This document shows, piece after piece, positions 38,264 through 50,371 of a stretch of DNA of 64,000 nucleotides. The notes under the pieces are model-generated. The model was not told the origin of the DNA, searched no databases, and saw nothing but the letters and a program-made list of their open reading frames with translations. The translations under genes were made by a program, and so were the position numbers. Each line of letters begins with the position of its first letter. Within the stretch, counting starts at the first letter, position 1. The stretch is from Gavia stellata (lineage: Eukaryota; Chordata; Aves; Gaviiformes; Gaviidae), in assembly GCF_030936135.1 (NCBI RefSeq), contig NC_082637.1:11731001-11795000 (forward strand). The letters are read 5' to 3'.

Positions 38264-39399
38264 GTAATTGGTAAGGTTAATAGCTTTGCTAAGAGCCACT
38301 CTGCAAGGGAAGCTGGGGAGATAAGCCCGGCTCCTGGATGTCACTCTTTCTAGCTGGTCCAGGGCAGCATTCATGCTCTTGAGGTCACTTGTTTGAAGGG
38401 TGGAGTAGAGATCATTATTTTTACAGAGTTTATGTTGTCTCTGTTCTGTTGTCAGGCTTAGTTACGCCGGCACTCCCCTAATTGGGCTGTGTTCGTTTCA
38501 TGCATGAGGTATCAGGCCCTAGTTTGTATATGAGTTGGCAAAACCAGGCAGATCTTAACCTCCTGTTTCTCGGAGCCACAAGACCTAATATCTACAAAAC
38601 TTTTCCAACAGCCAGTTGAAAGCATTGCTCTTGGCACATGGTCCTTAGCATAAACCAGAAACAAATTTCCAGGCTGTCTGACCAGATCTTGAATCTAACC
38701 TTTTGCAGGACTTTTCCATGCGGCAGTCCTAAATAGAGAAGGCTGGTGGGCTGGCCAGTTACATTTATAGCTGATTTTTGGAATGGGTTTAATTTTATTA
38801 AATACAGATGTTATTCTGTGGTTTAGCTCCTAAATTTGTCTGCCTGAGAAAACAGCCACTTTCCCAGTGACTTGGTCTCAGTGGTTAGACCAAGAACTGG
38901 GCACTAAGCCATATTTATGTACACTGAGTTTCCACTGATGAATAATTTAAAATAGTTTTCAGTGGCAGTGAAATTATAACTTGGAGCACAAATCCCATTC
39001 CTTTTTTCCAGTGATTTGTGACTGCAGTTTGCAGAAGCAGAAAGTTTGAGTTGCTTAGAGATATAAAAAAGTTTCGAGAAATGAAAACCTTCTCATCTGA
39101 TAGCCCTTCAGGTTTCCCCTCCCTTTTTCCTCAATGCTTTCAGAATCAACAGGGCATGATAAGACATGCGTGCTTGGATCTACAGCCAAAATACTTCCAG
39201 GCGAAGCTGGTGTAATGCTTGACTTTCCCTAGCTTTTTGTTTATTGTGATCATCCAAGAGGCTTCATTTCTGTCCAAACAGTTCCAGAAACAAGTAAGAG
39301 TTGTCTGGTCTATGGTAGTTGAGAACTGCTGGTTTAGGAGGCACAGCAGTAGGACCTCATGGTCCTCTGTTGGTAGAAATAAAACCACTAAGGCAGCGT

Positions 39400-40750
39400 T
39401 GCCCTGTGCATGTGGTCAGTGGTGGTTCTCCTTTGGTGTAGCCAGAGGACAGAAAGTTCTGTTTGCTGTTGTTGTTGGGTGAGGCAGCCTTTGCAATTCA
39501 TTGTGGTTGTTCTTGCTTTAGCCAAAGGTACTGGCTGTTATCCAGTAAGGAAAATTAAAATCTTGCCACTGGAGATTAACCTCATATTTTGGCCTTTAGG
39601 GTCACCGCTTCTGGGAGGGATGGATGGCTACAGCAGGGCAGAGACTTTCCATTCAGTTTTGAAGCAGGTTCATAGCTATCTGGGGCCTTCAGAAACAGCT
39701 TGTCCTAGAAAACCTGCCCTTAGGTACCATATGATCAGGCACAGGAGGGCAATGCCTCGAGTGAGTTTCATCTGCTGTTCTGTTTCACGTCTCACTGCTT
39801 TATGTTTCTGTGCCATCACCAAGGTGTTTGCAGCTATTTGTGTGTCTCACATAAAAGCCATTCCTCTTGGAGAATGCATCTCTCACCATGATGAGAAGCC
39901 AGGCTCCTTTCCTCGCTGGAGCAGATACCCGCGTGGTTTCTTTCCAGGAGCGTTTGAGATCCTTGAATTCAAATGCATGTGTCAAGCACCTCTCCCCTGG
40001 CTGCACAGACCCTGGGAGCAGGCTGAGGAAGGGGGATGGCTCCTCGCTCCCCCAGGGAGCCCTGGGAAGAGCAAAGGCTCTCGCGGCACAGGACGTCCAG
40101 CTGCTGCCAGCAGCACTTGGATTTCTGTTTCTGTGTGCAGTCCCCTCGAGGGCTGCCTTGCCTAGAAAAAAAAGAAGGTCACTGGGGACTTCAGAGCCTC
40201 TCAGAAGCTGCTGTGTGCCCTGTGCCTCACGTGCTGGCAAAGGAATAGATACCCCAAGGGCTCCAGCCCAGATCAGCGGTTCTGGATGTCTTCGTGCCTC
40301 TCCATCCATGGCACATTTCCGTAGCTCCTTCTGGCAAGGCAGCGGGGCAGACCTGCTGGCTGTGAGCAGCAAGGACAATCTTGTCCCCTGTGGGTGTTCA
40401 GCCTTTCGTTTCAGGGTCGCTGCAGGTCTTCGGCTTGCTTGTGCTGCTCCACGTAAGCACATGGTGCATGCAAACAGCTCTGCCCCTGCCCGCCGGTTCC
40501 CCTTCCCAGGGCCAGCACGGGCCCTGCGAGCATGCCTCTGTAGCCCAGTAGGTTTTCAAGCTTTGTCATCTATCCCTATCTACATTAAAGCCCTTTATCT
40601 TTTCTGTGGCATTTATTCCAGGACTAGACTTGGAGCCCCTGGGGAGGGGGTAAGAGTAGCACTTACTGTATGGGAGGAAATGTGCGAGTGTTGGGAAGTT
40701 CTGGTTTTAACAAATAGCTTTATCTTTCGTCTGCTTTGATAATACTGGCT
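39400..40750. other. GC-richer intronic patch with overlapping open frames
   Basis: Three unrelated frames over 200 codons overlap here: 39410-40165 plus (251 codons), 39867-40739 plus (290 codons) and 39800-40462 minus (220 codons). None has a domain, signal peptide or family motif that I recognise, and they are mutually out of frame. That fits stop depletion by base composition better than coding. I do not call a gene. Confidence 0.5.
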
Positions 40751-41229
40751 GCTCTCAGGAGAATTCCTGAAGGGCACATAACACAATAGTTGAAGCCCTG
40801 AAAGCCTGGACCTCTTCAGCTCTGCGTCTGTTTTCCTCTGGGACACCAGACAAATTACTCCGATCTCTCTGTACATTGTTCTCCCCGTTGTGAAAGATGA
40901 GAAAACTGTGTCTGAGGAAGGATTAAGCATTTTGAGGGTCTTGAATGAAGCCTCTGTGGTTGGTCTGAATCACCCAGTCGGGGCAGATGGGAGCTGATTC
41001 GAAAATGCCTGACGCAGCTAGATGTGCTTGAAGAAAGGGAAAAGCACGTTTACCTGCTAACATCGCTTTACGTTAGTAATTAGAGGGCTTGATGAAAACA
41101 GCCCACAGAGAGAGACAAAAAAAAAATGGTGACCTGAAAAAGGGCTTAAAAATTAGGGATGCCGTGTTATTTATAGGGTTATTGCAGGGAAAGGAGGAAG
41201 GATAGCAGTTCAATGCACTGAGTAGCTTA

Positions 41230-43745
41230 GACACTTGCTAATGCAAGAGTGAATAAACAGGAAGAACTAGATGTCTTAACACATTTAATAGGTGTAATAG
41301 ACACGTGCCGGGATAAGTCATGAGGCTGGAATATTAATAGAAAAGAATAAAGCTTATTTTGGAAGGGTAACAGAGGTTTTCCTTGTATGTCCATGTGCTC
41401 CGAGATCCAGCGAGAAGAAAGAGATGAACAAATCGCAGATCTCTGAGTAATGCTACAAGGGTAAAGAACACAGGCATAGCAAAACAAGAAGGGCAGTCTT
41501 TTGTGAAAAAAAAACAACATACAGTTTTCTGAGAGACAGGGCATGGTGGTAAATAAAGAATTCTAGCTATGCAGAGGCAGAGTTGGAGAGGAGTGTAGGG
41601 GAATACGACCTGTTCAGCTGGCACAGCGTTTTGGTGCAGAGGTGGGTAATATTTTGGAGCTAGAGAAGAGGCTGTTCCAGAGCTGATTCCCTCCAAAAGG
41701 GAGGAGCTGGCTGGTCCTGTGAAAGCAGGAGGGAGTGTAAACAGGAATGATTAAGAAATGACAGTATGATACTTATCCCAAGTGATAATAGCCAAGTGTC
41801 TAAAATGGACTTCAAGAAGGAAATCTTCAGTAAATATGAAGAACTAGTGACAGAGATCTCATGGCAAGGAAATCTGTAGTGGAGGGAGAATTAAGCAGAG
41901 CTGTCATTTCCTTAAGTAATTGATATTAAGGGCACAGGTATAAATTATCATCTTTCAGGCTCAGAAGGGTGGGTGAAATGGCGAAACCACGAGCTCCTCA
42001 TTCACTTCAGGCAGAGGAAGGATGCCTCTAGAAGATGCAAAGCAGCTTGTTTTACCCAGCACAAACTGTGTGGCAAAGGCTCAAAGCAAGAAAAAGATAT
42101 TGAGGACATAAACGGCCATAAAAGTTGTTCCGTAAGAGTTGGGACATCTCAGATTCTGTAACCCTTCTAGTAAGAGGGAGATCAAAGACGGTTTATGTCT
42201 GCTACTCAGTGAAAAAAGCCTAGCAAATAATGCTAAGAAATCTGGTTTTGGGGTTTTTTTTCTTTAGACATCTAACATAATAGTTGACAGAAACAGAGGA
42301 GAAGGGGGTAGGTTTTGGGCCGGAAGAGAGGGTGAATGGGTTGGCTGGGTAACGTGGACCATGGCTTGCAGCAATGCTGCCTTTGAGAGTTTCTGGTGCA
42401 CAGATAGGCAAAGTTTAGAAGCTTGGGAAAAGAGCAAACATAGCATCTGTCTTGAAACAGGGGAAAAGAAAAGCTGAGCAATTATCGATATAATGGCTTC
42501 ACTTCTTGAGTAATGGTTCGAAGAACCCAACAAACCACTTCAAAGTAACTCAAAGTGTGTGTGTGTGTGTGGAAGAGATGATTAACAGTCAGCAGTCCTG
42601 AAAAACTGCATCAAACCAAAATGAATTCTGTTTTATTGGTAGCCAGAGGGCTAGTGAAAAAGCCTTAGATAGCTGTCATGTATCTTGACCGTCACTTATG
42701 GCATTTTTACAAGTAAACTGGAGATATGTGCTCGACATAAAATCACCATACAGTGAGTGCCAGACTTTTCAGAAAAAAACCACACTGACAATCGTTATCA
42801 ATGATTGATTATGAAACTTGAGAGATTCATCAGGGATGTATCCTGAGTCTGGTATTCAATATTTTCTTCTACATCTTGGCTGGCAGAATAAAGAACACAC
42901 TTAGTAAATCTGCAAATGGCACCACGCTGGCAGGAGCTACCAGCTCACTGAAAGATAGAATTAGAATTGACTAGTTGGAGAAATAGTCTGAAAAAAATTG
43001 GATGCAGTTCAGCAAGGACAAATGAAAGATTTGCATTGCCTGATGAGGCATCGGCTGTGCCAGAAAGGATCTGCCAAAATGGATCATATTCTGGAACACC
43101 ATCAGCTGCGTGCTGGTGGTGCATAAGGATATTATTTTAAATTACTTCTAGGTGAACTCCCATGTTAAATATGCATTGTCTACAAGATAGGTGGAGTGTC
43201 CCTTGTGTTCCGGTCAGCTTTGGTAAGGCCTCAGCTGCAAACTATGTCCCATTTTGGCCACTGTGCGTCTGGAATGAGGTGAACTAGTTGGGAGGCCCAC
43301 TGGAGAGCAGCAAGAGTGATGCTACTTCTGACAGACTGACCCATAAGAAGTGAATGGAGAAACTGGAGTTGCTTACCCTTGGAAAGAGAGGACTACAGTA
43401 AGGCATAACAGCCTTCAATACATGATTAACTCATCTGTGCTCTGTGTCCTTGGCAAGTAGAACAAGGAACTGAGGGGGAGCAGAAGAGCACCGTTGACCA
43501 TCCCAGGAGAAGATATAATTTGTTTAAATTGAAGTAATGAGTTTTATGTCACATAGTGGTGAAAAAATTCCCCCAGGGGAAGGACACTGCAGTCCTGGAA
43601 TAGGCAGTCTGAAGAACAGCCATCACTGGAGCTTTCTAGGACATTTATTGGGAGTGACAGGTACAACCCTGTCTTGAGGTAGAGGGTAGATATGATGACC
43701 TTTTGAAATCTCTTCCAGTAGTTTTTGATTTCATGATAGCTATGA
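41230..43745 (+). mobile_element. Ancient, decayed CR1-type LINE, near full-length ORF2 region
   Basis: Blocks collinear with old amniote CR1 elements run along the plus strand. The endonuclease part is at about 41.24-41.36 kb (ggaagaactagatgtcttaa, tggaatattaata). A linker at about 41.80-41.95 kb reads atggacttcaagaagg and ttaagggcaca. 'gacatctaacataatag' lies near 42266-42283. The RT part is at about 42.8-43.0 kb, where a frame with NTLSKSANGTTLAGAT matches the usual (S)TLSKFADDTKLGGA, so the catalytic FADD motif is decayed to SANG. The thumb region 'ttggagaaatagtctga' follows at about 42.98 kb, then the 'aggcctcagctg' block at about 43.23 kb and the 3' end at about 43.7 kb. It is full of stops and indels. 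The identity is clear; the exact ends are uncertain. Confidence 0.75.
42555..42570. repeat. (GT)8 microsatellite
   Basis: Eight GT units within the decayed CR1 body. Confidence 0.9.
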
Positions 43746-44190
43746 TGGTGTTATCTCACCTGTGGGATGATGCTAGGAGATGCACTTGTACTGGAGGAAG
43801 GACACTAGCAGTAGGCTGATGGCAACAGCCCCAGAGACTTCAGGGGAAGAGATGGAGCAGGGCAGGAATAGTGAGCACCACTAGTTAAGTGGTAGTTCTT
43901 ACCCAGGAGGACGTGAACAACCTGTAAAACCAGTGCTGGCATTGCAGTAGGTTGTGGGTAGAGGAGACTTGGAGTATGGGCTTAGAATGCTGTGGTACCA
44001 GTCCACAGTGGTGGTCTATCAGTGTCAGCAGCCTCTTCAATTCCCTGACATGGAGCGGTTAGCCCAGAGCACAGATTCCTGTTGACATTGCCTTTTAGCA
44101 GCTCTGCTTGCATTTTCTGATGCTTTATTCATATCTGTATTGACTCTGCTTACCTTCAAGCACGTCTGATGTATTTCCTCTTCTTTACAG

Positions 44191-44249
44191 AGGAGGAGAG
44201 ACAACTTCAAGCAAACAACCGGGATTTTAATCTGCAGTTTGAATATGCT
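44191..44249 (+). CDS. ATP8B5: ATP8B flippase, coding exon 2
   Basis: 59 bases between a strong acceptor (ttctttacag) and the donor gct|gtaagt. They complete Glu15 and encode EERQLQANNRDFNLQFEYA, residues 16-34. The string ANNRDFN...QFEYA is the conserved pre-TM1 cytosolic segment of class-1 P4-ATPases (ANDREYNEKFQYA in ATP8B2 and ATP8B4). Entry phase 1, exit phase 0. NNRDFN favours ATP8B5. Confidence 0.92.
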
Positions 44250-47200
44250 GTAAGTAACCAGCATATGTTGTTTCATGCAGATGTAGTCACAGATGTAGCT
44301 GCATCTACTTCATATCTTGAATGTTGTTTCGAGGGGGTGACGAGACTGCACACTAGTTGTGACTCTGCAAACAAGGCAAAAGTGCTAGATGAACCATCAG
44401 AGATGGTTCATTGCTGAGTCAACCATAGGGAGCTCTGCCTTTGGAGTCAACTCTGGGAATGGGCAGCTGAAGGAGATCTAATGCGGGAAAAGCATTAACA
44501 CAGTGACTTTACACACTTACAGAAAATTATCTGTGAGTCAAAGTGTTTGCAGGATCAAGCTCCAAGGCCTTTCAGTTTCAATAAAGGAACCTGGGGGGAG
44601 TTTTCTGTTAGAAACGTGACTCCATTTAAAGTAAAACACGAAAGGAAATGTGTCAGTTCCTCAGCTCTTGCAGTGAAATCCTCTCTGGCAGGAAGGTTTT
44701 GAATCTGGCCTTCTTGGCTTCCTGCCAGCTTTATTTCCAGCTCCTTAACAGCCCACTTAGATTCACGTTGTGCCGTGAGATCTGTGACTCCAAGGAACAT
44801 CATGACACGGGCTGGCTGTGACCCAGGTCTGCCAGGCTATCGTGCCAGGCAGCCTCTTTGGCAACTTGACTTCCAAAGCATTTGCTGACACTGCGTGCAG
44901 AGGAGGGCTAGCTCAGTTGCTAGACCTGTACTGCCTGGCTGCAGGGTCATCTCCTCCTTGAGGTCATCCTGAAGCTGCATTCTTTCAAAGCATTTGCAGC
45001 TGCCAACTGATATTGAAATGAATTTTGTGAATTTTTGTCCTCTGCATATCTGAATTCCAGTGGTGAAATTCATCCACTCAGGAGCTCCTTTGAATCATGT
45101 TTTGGTTTAGGAACATCACAAGTATTTTCTTGGTGAGAACTGGAAAAAATCAACATTTCAGAACACTGTAATTTCTCGTGAGATAGAAAGTCAGACTTTC
45201 CAACAGCTTTGACTAAAGATCTTAATGTAGCTAATCTGTTGGCAACATGAACTGGGTGGTTTTCAGTGGCTTTCATCCATGAGCTACCCAACACAGGGTA
45301 GAGAATTCCTAGGTATAGAGCTGCTGCATGTGTCCTGAATATGAAATGCATTGTAGTTAATATACGTGAAGGACTATGCAGCATGAATGCCTTATCAAGC
45401 CTGGTGATTTGAGATTCAGAAAGCACATTTGATTTGCACAGAACCTGCCAGTAGAGTACTGGGGTGGGTATTGCCACGACGTACAGATTTGTGATCTTTC
45501 ATTGAACGTTTGCAATGTAGACTATGCACAGCAGTGGGGCAGGGAAGCAGGAGAGAGATGTACAATGCTGTCAGGGTAGAGGAAACAAGCAACTCTTCTG
45601 GTTCTGAGCCTATTTCTGTGAAAAGCCATTCATAAGGCTGACTTTGCATGTCATTGCTTCCTAGCTGATTGCTTACATGCCCAAAGATTTGTGAATAACC
45701 AAAATTCAGAGGAGCTCTGGAGGGTTTCCATGAAAGTCTATTGATTAGGTGTGAAAGTGAAGGCAGCCAAAAAGCCATCTCAATATAATCTGTTAAAACT
45801 GGGCAGTGAGTTTCAGTAATCCTACCCCTCATTTTAGTCAGCTGTGGCTCAGTGTTTCTGGAGTCCAGTGTAGACTGAGGCTTAGGAAATCCAGAAAACT
45901 GTCCAGAAAGAGCCAAGCCTTGAAGTGATGAGCAGGTGGTGAAGTACTAAAAGACTTTAAGTGGTGATGCAAGCACTGCCCTAACTGTACGGGCCTGCAC
46001 ATCATGTCCTGGGCTGCTTATTTCCAGTAAGTCCTGGCAAAAGTTCAATTTGTTAAACCCACATTGCCATGGTGTATGAAAAGGACTAACCTTGCTCATA
46101 AGTTACTTCAGATCACATGCTATAGATTGCTGGGTACATCTGGAGATGCCAAAAAGGGAGATAGTCTCCTGGTACCCTCCCATCAACATATGCATGATGC
46201 TCCTGAACGTTAACTCTTCCAGTCCTGTAGTCCACTGCAAGGGTCAAATCTGGGCCCCTTCCTCACATTCAGATTTCTCTGAACATGGTGGGGTTGCACT
46301 GCTAAGCACTAGGATGTGGTCCACAGGGACCAAGACTGCCCAAACGCCGGAGCCTGCCCTGGAGTGCTCAGGCGCAGCAGCTATTAGGCTCAGTTGTCTC
46401 TCAGCACACTGATGTTTTCTGGACAGAGTAATTTCTGTCTCCTGCAGCCACAGTCCTCCCTCAGTATGTCTTCCCACCCTCAGGTATTTAATTTGACCTG
46501 TGTACAAGCAAGCAACAGAAGCGTTTGGACTGTTTCTGCTTCATTGTGGTGCTCAGCTCTTTGGGACATGAGAATCAGCATACACGGGCAGCCACATGGT
46601 GACTTGAGTCTTCTTTATTGAGCCAGGAGAACAGCTGTCCTCCAACTCTCCTTCCCACAATGAGGACCATTAGTCCTTGTCCTCCTGCACGGGAGTCTTG
46701 TCTTCTTGTGAGGCACAAGGAAGGTTGCACCAATAGCTATTCCAGCCAGATAAAAGGGACACTGGGCAGAAACTGGAAGGAAACACAGAAATATAACAAA
46801 GCTTAGAAACTGTTGTGAGGTTTACTTTACTTGGTACCTTAAGGCCATGTTAGCCATAAAACCTATAGAACAGGTTCTTGTAAAGAAGCTAGGTGAGGTG
46901 GTAAATGTTTCTTTAGGGTGAGGCAGTTGCTGAGGAAAAGGCAGTTGCCAGTGAGGAAAAGAAAGGGAAATGCAAACAGAGGTGTAGTGTATTGCCTTAC
47001 TGCTGTGGCCAGGCTGTATGTCACAGCTGGTGTGAAGGTTTAAGCCTTTCACTAAAAAGACAGTTTCCATTATGTAGGCACAGATCAAAGGTACAGACGT
47101 GCTTTGTCCTCATTTATTCTTGGTGAGAACAGGGAAGTGGGAATGTACAATCAGAGGTGGGTGTGTTGTCCCTGAATAGTTGGTGGTTATCGTCCCTTCC

Positions 47201-48401
47201 CGGTGCAAAGTCTACAGGATATCTGTGAAGGGAGAAGAGAGGAGCTGAGAAAGACTTGAAAACTCTATTGTCTGTGGAGTCTGACATCAGCTCTGGCAGC
47301 TGCTGAAAGCTGGCCCTCCTGGTATGAAGCAAGACTCCCAAATACGTTCAAACCAGCTTTGCAGGAACCTGATGCTGCACCGTGGAAAGCTGTGTCTGCC
47401 AATGCGTGCGAGGGCACGTCCAGATCCATCACACTTGGACTTGCAGGAGACTTGGGAGGGCAAATTTCCTCCCAGAGCTCATCAGAAAACACGCAAGAGG
47501 CCAAGCTGCAGTGTGTCCCTGCCACGCTGCCAAAGCCACGGAGCCTCTTTAGCTGAGCCCCGGCTGGGCAGGAGGTTGGACAGTGCGGGAGGCTGGACTG
47601 ATAGGGGAGGATGAGGATAAGAGGTGGACAGGGGCTGCACGTAGTGGAAACCCCCTTAACACAAAGGCTTGACAGTGAGGCCGAGGGACATCTTCAGAAG
47701 AAGAACCGAATGTGCCCCGTTGGCATATGAGATGTGTCATGCAGTAGGCTGGAAGACTGGGGTGGTCTCCTGCATCTATGTGAACAGAGGCAGTACAGAC
47801 TGAGAGGGGGACAAGGGAAGTGTCTCTTGTCTGAAGAAGCCTCTTACGTGTCTTCTGATGATTTTTGCTGTGATTAAATAATAGGTGCCTGTGGTTAAGG
47901 GCACCAGCTTCAAGCAGTGGCAGTGCTTGGGTAGGTCAGGATTTATTTGGACTTAGTGTGAAGACCGAAGCTGAAACCAGAGCTCTCAAGGTGGTGTAAC
48001 CCCAAACATCCTTGGCCCTATCCTGCACAGCAAGAACATAGTATCTTAGAAAGATAAAACAAACTTCAAAACAAAAGCGCTGTGCTGGAAGGGCTGAGTG
48101 TGAAGATATGTACTCCCCACCAGCTCACAGAATTAGTTAGGAATGACTCAGAAACCAAGTGTGAATGAGTGGCATGCAAAGGCACTTTGTGCAGCACAAA
48201 ACCAGACTCAATATAGGTCAGAAAAAATGAAAAGTCAAGTCCTAATCCTGTGTTTATTCACACTGCAGACGGGAAGATCCTTCCTGACTTCAGTAAGAGA
48301 TTTGCCTGTTGTAAAGACTGAAATAAAGTGAAAAGCAGGGTGCCAGATGTGGTCCAGCAGTATTTAAGGGCTTTAATCGGTTCTTATCTGAGGCAATTCA
48401 A

Positions 48402-48441
48402 TCTGGCTGCACTGTCCTCAGTCTGGCTGCACTGTCCCCAG
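48402..48441. repeat. Tandem duplication of a 20-bp unit
   Basis: Two adjacent 20-base copies (tctggctgcactgtcctcag, then the same with one T-to-C change). A small recent local duplication. Confidence 0.9.
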
Positions 48442-50308
48442 CACAACTGCAGAGGGGACTGCCCCGTGTGGGTCCAACACGATGGGCTTTCTGTCTATCA
48501 ACACCCTGGAGAAGAAAATCTCTTTTAAAGGCTTTTAATGTTCGTTCTGATCCCAATTCCCTTTCATTTCTTCACTTTCACATTGGAATTCAGCACAGCT
48601 GCACTGGGACGTCATGAAGGGCTGCGAAAACAACTTTGAAATTGGCTTTCAGACAATAGGAGAGGAAATGCAGGGCCCGTGAGTCAACAACAAATTTCAC
48701 CTTGGATCAGGATCTAGGGTCAAACCAGCATCCTTTCTGCAGGACCAGCAGTGAGAGGGCTGCTTGGACTCTGCTTTTGTTCTCCCTGGTCACCTGATGA
48801 ATTCTCCAGTGAAATAGGAGGGATGTATATGACTTCCTATGGCCAATACACATTGCCCTGGGCTGGAGTGGCCGCTGTGTTCTTACCTCTTCGAAATTTA
48901 ATCAGAGAGCAAGGAGCTCTGGTATTGGGCTCAGACTCCGCTCTACCTCCTCCACTTCCGTGCTTTGATCTGAGAAGGGTGCCTGGTGGGTTATCCTCAA
49001 GGACCTTGTCAGTGTGGTCAGGATGGTGGCAATGGCTTCTAAAGCTGCAAATATTTCCTGGTGTTCATCAGGCTCAAGGCTGAAGGAGTGCTGTCTGATC
49101 ATGTGAAAAGTGGTCTGAGTAGCTCCCGAAGGAATAGCTACACCAGCAACCTGCACTGCTCCTTCTGCATTTAGGAAGATGTTAGCTGGATTCATCTGAA
49201 GACCAGCTGAGGCACTGTCAAGGAGCAGCCAGAGCAGGGCTGCCCTACAAGAGGGGACGAGCTGGGAGCAGAGGGTCACCCCAGCATAGGCAATGCCCTC
49301 ACTGACCAGGGTGCAGTCCTGCAGCATCTGGTTGGGGGGGACAGGGCAGGATGCTAGTAATGGGGCCCACCCTGACCATCCCAGACAAGATGAGATGATC
49401 AACCAGGTCCAGAGTCCATCTAGGGAGCTCAGTCAGGAGCGGCAGGAGACAGGGCTGAAGACAAAACTACACCATAGGTCCAAGGTCCATGCAGGAAGCA
49501 GAGCTGGATAGGTCCATCTGGGAAACTAGGACAGATGTCAGGATGGAGACTGGTACTCCTACAAAGTAGTTCAGGCAAGGACTGAAGGCTCATGGTGGGA
49601 CTTGAGTGAGCTCTTGGGCCCTGGACAGGGGTTGTGGATGGAGATGCTAGGTGAGGTCAAGGCCCTTAAGGCATATTAGGGCCCTGACAAGCACAGAAAG
49701 ATTGAGCTGTGCCAGATATGAGCTGCAGTGAAGTCCATAGACTCCTTTGGACCAACTCCTCCACTTTTCATCTTAACTTAAACCTCATGGAGACAAAACT
49801 CCTACCGTACTGGTTGGAGGTCTGGTTGTGTGAGACCTTAACGAACACAGTACGGTGGTTTGGAGTTTGCCTCCTCTGCACCACTCAACAATGCTCTCCC
49901 CTCCCCTTCACTTCTCCTCCCTGCCTGGCAGCAGCTTCAGGTACTGAGCTGAGGAGGAGAACAAGGCAGTGTAGTCGAAGGAGATGACTAAGAGACAAGA
50001 CCTTTAGATCCTGTACTTGGTCTGTCTGTGAGCGATGGCGTGAGGTCATCAAGCCATGCCACCTCCGTCTGCCTGTGTGTCCTCTGCACCACCATGATGA
50101 GGACGCTCACCACAGTGATGAGTAACTGCTCTGTAACAAGATGACACCAGGCAGAAGGAACAGCATAGGAAAACACAACCAGTGACCACATTTTCCTAGA
50201 GATTTTCCTGGAATACCCAACGTGTGATGGGATCCTGGAACTCACTTCATTATTGCTGCCAAGAGGGCAGTCGAGGGGTTACATATGTAAGAAATTCCCA
50301 AAGCTGTT

Positions 50309-50371
50309 AAAAAGGAAAAAAAAAAAAAAAAAAAGAAGAAAAAAGAAGAAAAAAGGAAAAAAAAAAGAAAG
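50309..50371. repeat. A-rich (A/GAA) purine tract
   Basis: About 63 purine-only bases, including a 19-A run and GAAGAAAAAAG units. It is either a simple repeat or the decayed tail of a retro-insertion; I see no element joined to it. Confidence 0.85.

Larger units (their letters stand above)
32251..44190 (+). other. ATP8B5: Intron, 11.9 kb
   Basis: A GT-AG intron in phase 1. It contains an antisense young CR1 at 37934-38263, an old sense CR1 at about 41.2-43.75 kb, and a GC-richer patch at 39.4-40.75 kb with overlapping long open frames in several frames. No other exon of the family fits inside it. Confidence 0.75.

Noticed and set aside
39867..40739. 290-codon frame as a real gene
   Set aside because: No domain, no splice context, and out-of-frame long neighbours on both strands; composition explains it better.
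45416..45916. 166-codon minus-strand frame as a gene
   Set aside because: No motif or family resemblance; it lies in an intron with ordinary composition.
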